The notes beneath the pieces are model-generated. The model was not told the DNA's origin. It ran no database searches and saw only the letters and a program-made list of their open reading frames with translations. A stretch of DNA of 64,000 bases from Jeotgalibacillus salarius (GTDB lineage Bacteria > Bacillota > Bacilli > Bacillales > Jeotgalibacillaceae), in contig NZ_SORX01000008.1 in NCBI RefSeq assembly GCF_004405125.1, positions 30,958 to 94,957 on the forward strand, given 5' to 3'. Each line of letters begins with the position of its first letter. Position 1 is the first letter of the stretch. A program made the translations under genes and the position numbers. Positions 62,979-64,000 of the stretch are shown piece by piece.

Positions 62979-63947
62979 ATGAAATTAGGCGTATTTGCAG
63001 TATTATTTGCACAGAAACCCTTTGAAGAAATGCTTGATTACGTAAAAGATTCAGGTCTTGATGCAGTCGAAATCGGCACAGGCGGATATCCGGGCAATGA
63101 CCACTGCCCAATCGATGAGCTGCTTGAAGATGAAGGCAAACGTAAAGAATATCTTGAAAAAGTTACATCACGCGGCCTGACAATCAGTGCATTCAGCTGT
63201 CACGGCAACCCTGTCAGCCCTGATGAAGCCTTCGCAAAAGAAAGCGATGAAGCACTGCGCAAAACAATTAAGCTTGCAAAGCTATGCGGCGTTCCTGTTG
63301 TAAATACATTCTCAGGAACACCTGGTGCTGATGCAGAAGCTAAACACCCAAACTGGCCTGTATCACCATGGCCAAATGAATACGGCGATATCTTCAAATG
63401 GCAGTGGGAAGAAAAACTGATTCCTTACTGGAAAGAAATTGCTGAAATCGCAAAAGAAGCAGACGTAAAAATCGGTCTGGAGCTGCACGGTGGATTCTCC
63501 GTTCACACGCCTTATACAATGCTGAAGCTGCGTGAAGCGACGAACGAATACATCGGCGCAAACCTTGATCCAAGTCACTTGTGGTGGCAGGGAATTGATC
63601 CTGTAGGTGCAATCAAAATTCTTGGAAAAGAAAATGCGATTCACCACTTCCATGCGAAAGATACGTATATCGATCAGGACAACGTCAACATGTACGGACT
63701 GACTGACATGCAGACATACGACAAAATCCAGACACGCGGATGGAGCTTCCGCTCAGTTGGTATGGGACACCCTGCAGACGAATGGGGCCGCATCATCAGC
63801 GCACTGCGCACATACGGCTACGACCACGTCGTCAGCATCGAACATGAAGACCCAATCATGAGCATCGAAGAAGGCTTCCAGCGCGCAGTTCAGACACTGA
63901 AGTCAGTGAATATCAAAGACCAGCCAGCAGATATGTGGTGGCTATAA
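62979..63947 (+). CDS. TIM-barrel sugar isomerase/epimerase
   Basis: A 322-residue xylose-isomerase-like barrel (IolE/IolH type). MKLGVFAVLFAQKPFEEMLD, SAFSCHGNPVSP, IGLELHGGFSVHTPYTML (metal Glu/His), GANLDPSHLWWQGIDP, HHFHAKDTYID, and SIEHEDPIMS. Such enzymes act as epimerases, or as hydrolases or eliminases for 3-keto glycosides. ATGGAGG precedes the ATG. Last gene in the window. Confidence 0.92.
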   Translation: MKLGVFAVLFAQKPFEEMLDYVKDSGLDAVEIGTGGYPGNDHCPIDELLEDEGKRKEYLEKVTSRGLTISAFSCHGNPVSPDEAFAKESDEALRKTIKLAKLCGVPVVNTFSGTPGADAEAKHPNWPVSPWPNEYGDIFKWQWEEKLIPYWKEIAEIAKEADVKIGLELHGGFSVHTPYTMLKLREATNEYIGANLDPSHLWWQGIDPVGAIKILGKENAIHHFHAKDTYIDQDNVNMYGLTDMQTYDKIQTRGWSFRSVGMGHPADEWGRIISALRTYGYDHVVSIEHEDPIMSIEEGFQRAVQTLKSVNIKDQPADMWWL

Positions 63948-64000
63948 GAAAAGCGGAGGCGAGCATTTAGGGGCGTATGCGGTGGACTGAAGCGATTAAG
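63948..64000. repeat. Repeat, type C, cut by window edge
   Basis: AGAAAAGCGGAGGCGAGC, TTTAGGGGCGTA and TGGACTGAAGCG match 21241-21296. It begins directly at the isomerase stop. Confidence 0.7.

Overview
The window looks like chromosomal DNA of a low-to-moderate GC Gram-positive bacterium of the order Bacillales. The evidence is strong AGGAGG-type ribosome sites, frequent TTG and GTG starts, a SAM (S-box) riboswitch, a sigma-B type promoter, an argCJBD-carAB-argF cluster in the Bacillus subtilis order, and small Bacillales proteins (YuzF-like, YwbE-like). I saw no rRNA, tRNA, phage gene, transposase or CRISPR array. The species cannot be named from sequence reading alone.

Layout. 1-11130: topB (runs off the left edge), a CPA1-type antiporter, a Rossmann protein, a transglutaminase / alpha-E / ATP-grasp cassette, a small coiled-coil protein and a CPA2-type antiporter. 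11132-15807: a MarR-MATE operon, an ABC-F ATPase, and proC behind a 34-codon membrane peptide. 16183-23004: two arsenic loci. The first is arsR-arsB-arsC-arsD-arsA-HesB-like. The second is arsR2, an ArsP/YraQ-type permease and a 31-residue CC-motif peptide, with four near-identical operator palindromes. 23253-25649: an S-box controlled operon of an SfnG-like flavin monooxygenase and a RimK-like ATP-grasp ligase. 25921-40003: housekeeping genes (CorC/HlyC, M20 dipeptidase, YuzF, Mn catalase, YwbE, a DinG/XPD-like helicase with an N-terminal nuclease-like domain, a 23S-type rRNA methyltransferase, a GDSL hydrolase, MsrAB, a lone receiver domain, a VOC protein). 40579-50381: the arginine and carbamoyl-phosphate genes. 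50715-54851: an unknown protein, a YflT-type stress protein with a long disordered tail behind a sigma-B promoter, an aldo/keto reductase and a HAD phosphatase. 55271-63947: a LacI-regulated sugar locus (binding lipoprotein, two permeases, ThuA-like protein, two Gfo/Idh/MocA dehydrogenases, TIM-barrel isomerase) that fits uptake and oxidation of a disaccharide or other glycoside.

The most unusual content is between the genes. Nine intergenic arrays have a 21-22 nt period. In five of them the phase is exact for two to six units and the array ends in a shared box close to AGTGTAATTTGACCTATCC, although the repeated core differs between arrays (GTTCRRAGAA, GTTCATGAAAT, TTTGTGAGTT; the other four use a GCTAC core or an ACAACCGTC core). 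Several arrays begin 6-60 nt behind the stop codon of a gene on the same strand (argD, argF, the helicase, the rRNA methyltransferase). Separately, about eleven copies or fragments of a MITE-like palindromic repeat, two of them with 11-bp terminal inverted repeats, and two other repeat types that sit directly behind stop codons, fill most of the remaining gaps. They have entered the arg operon, the ars operon and the S-box leader.
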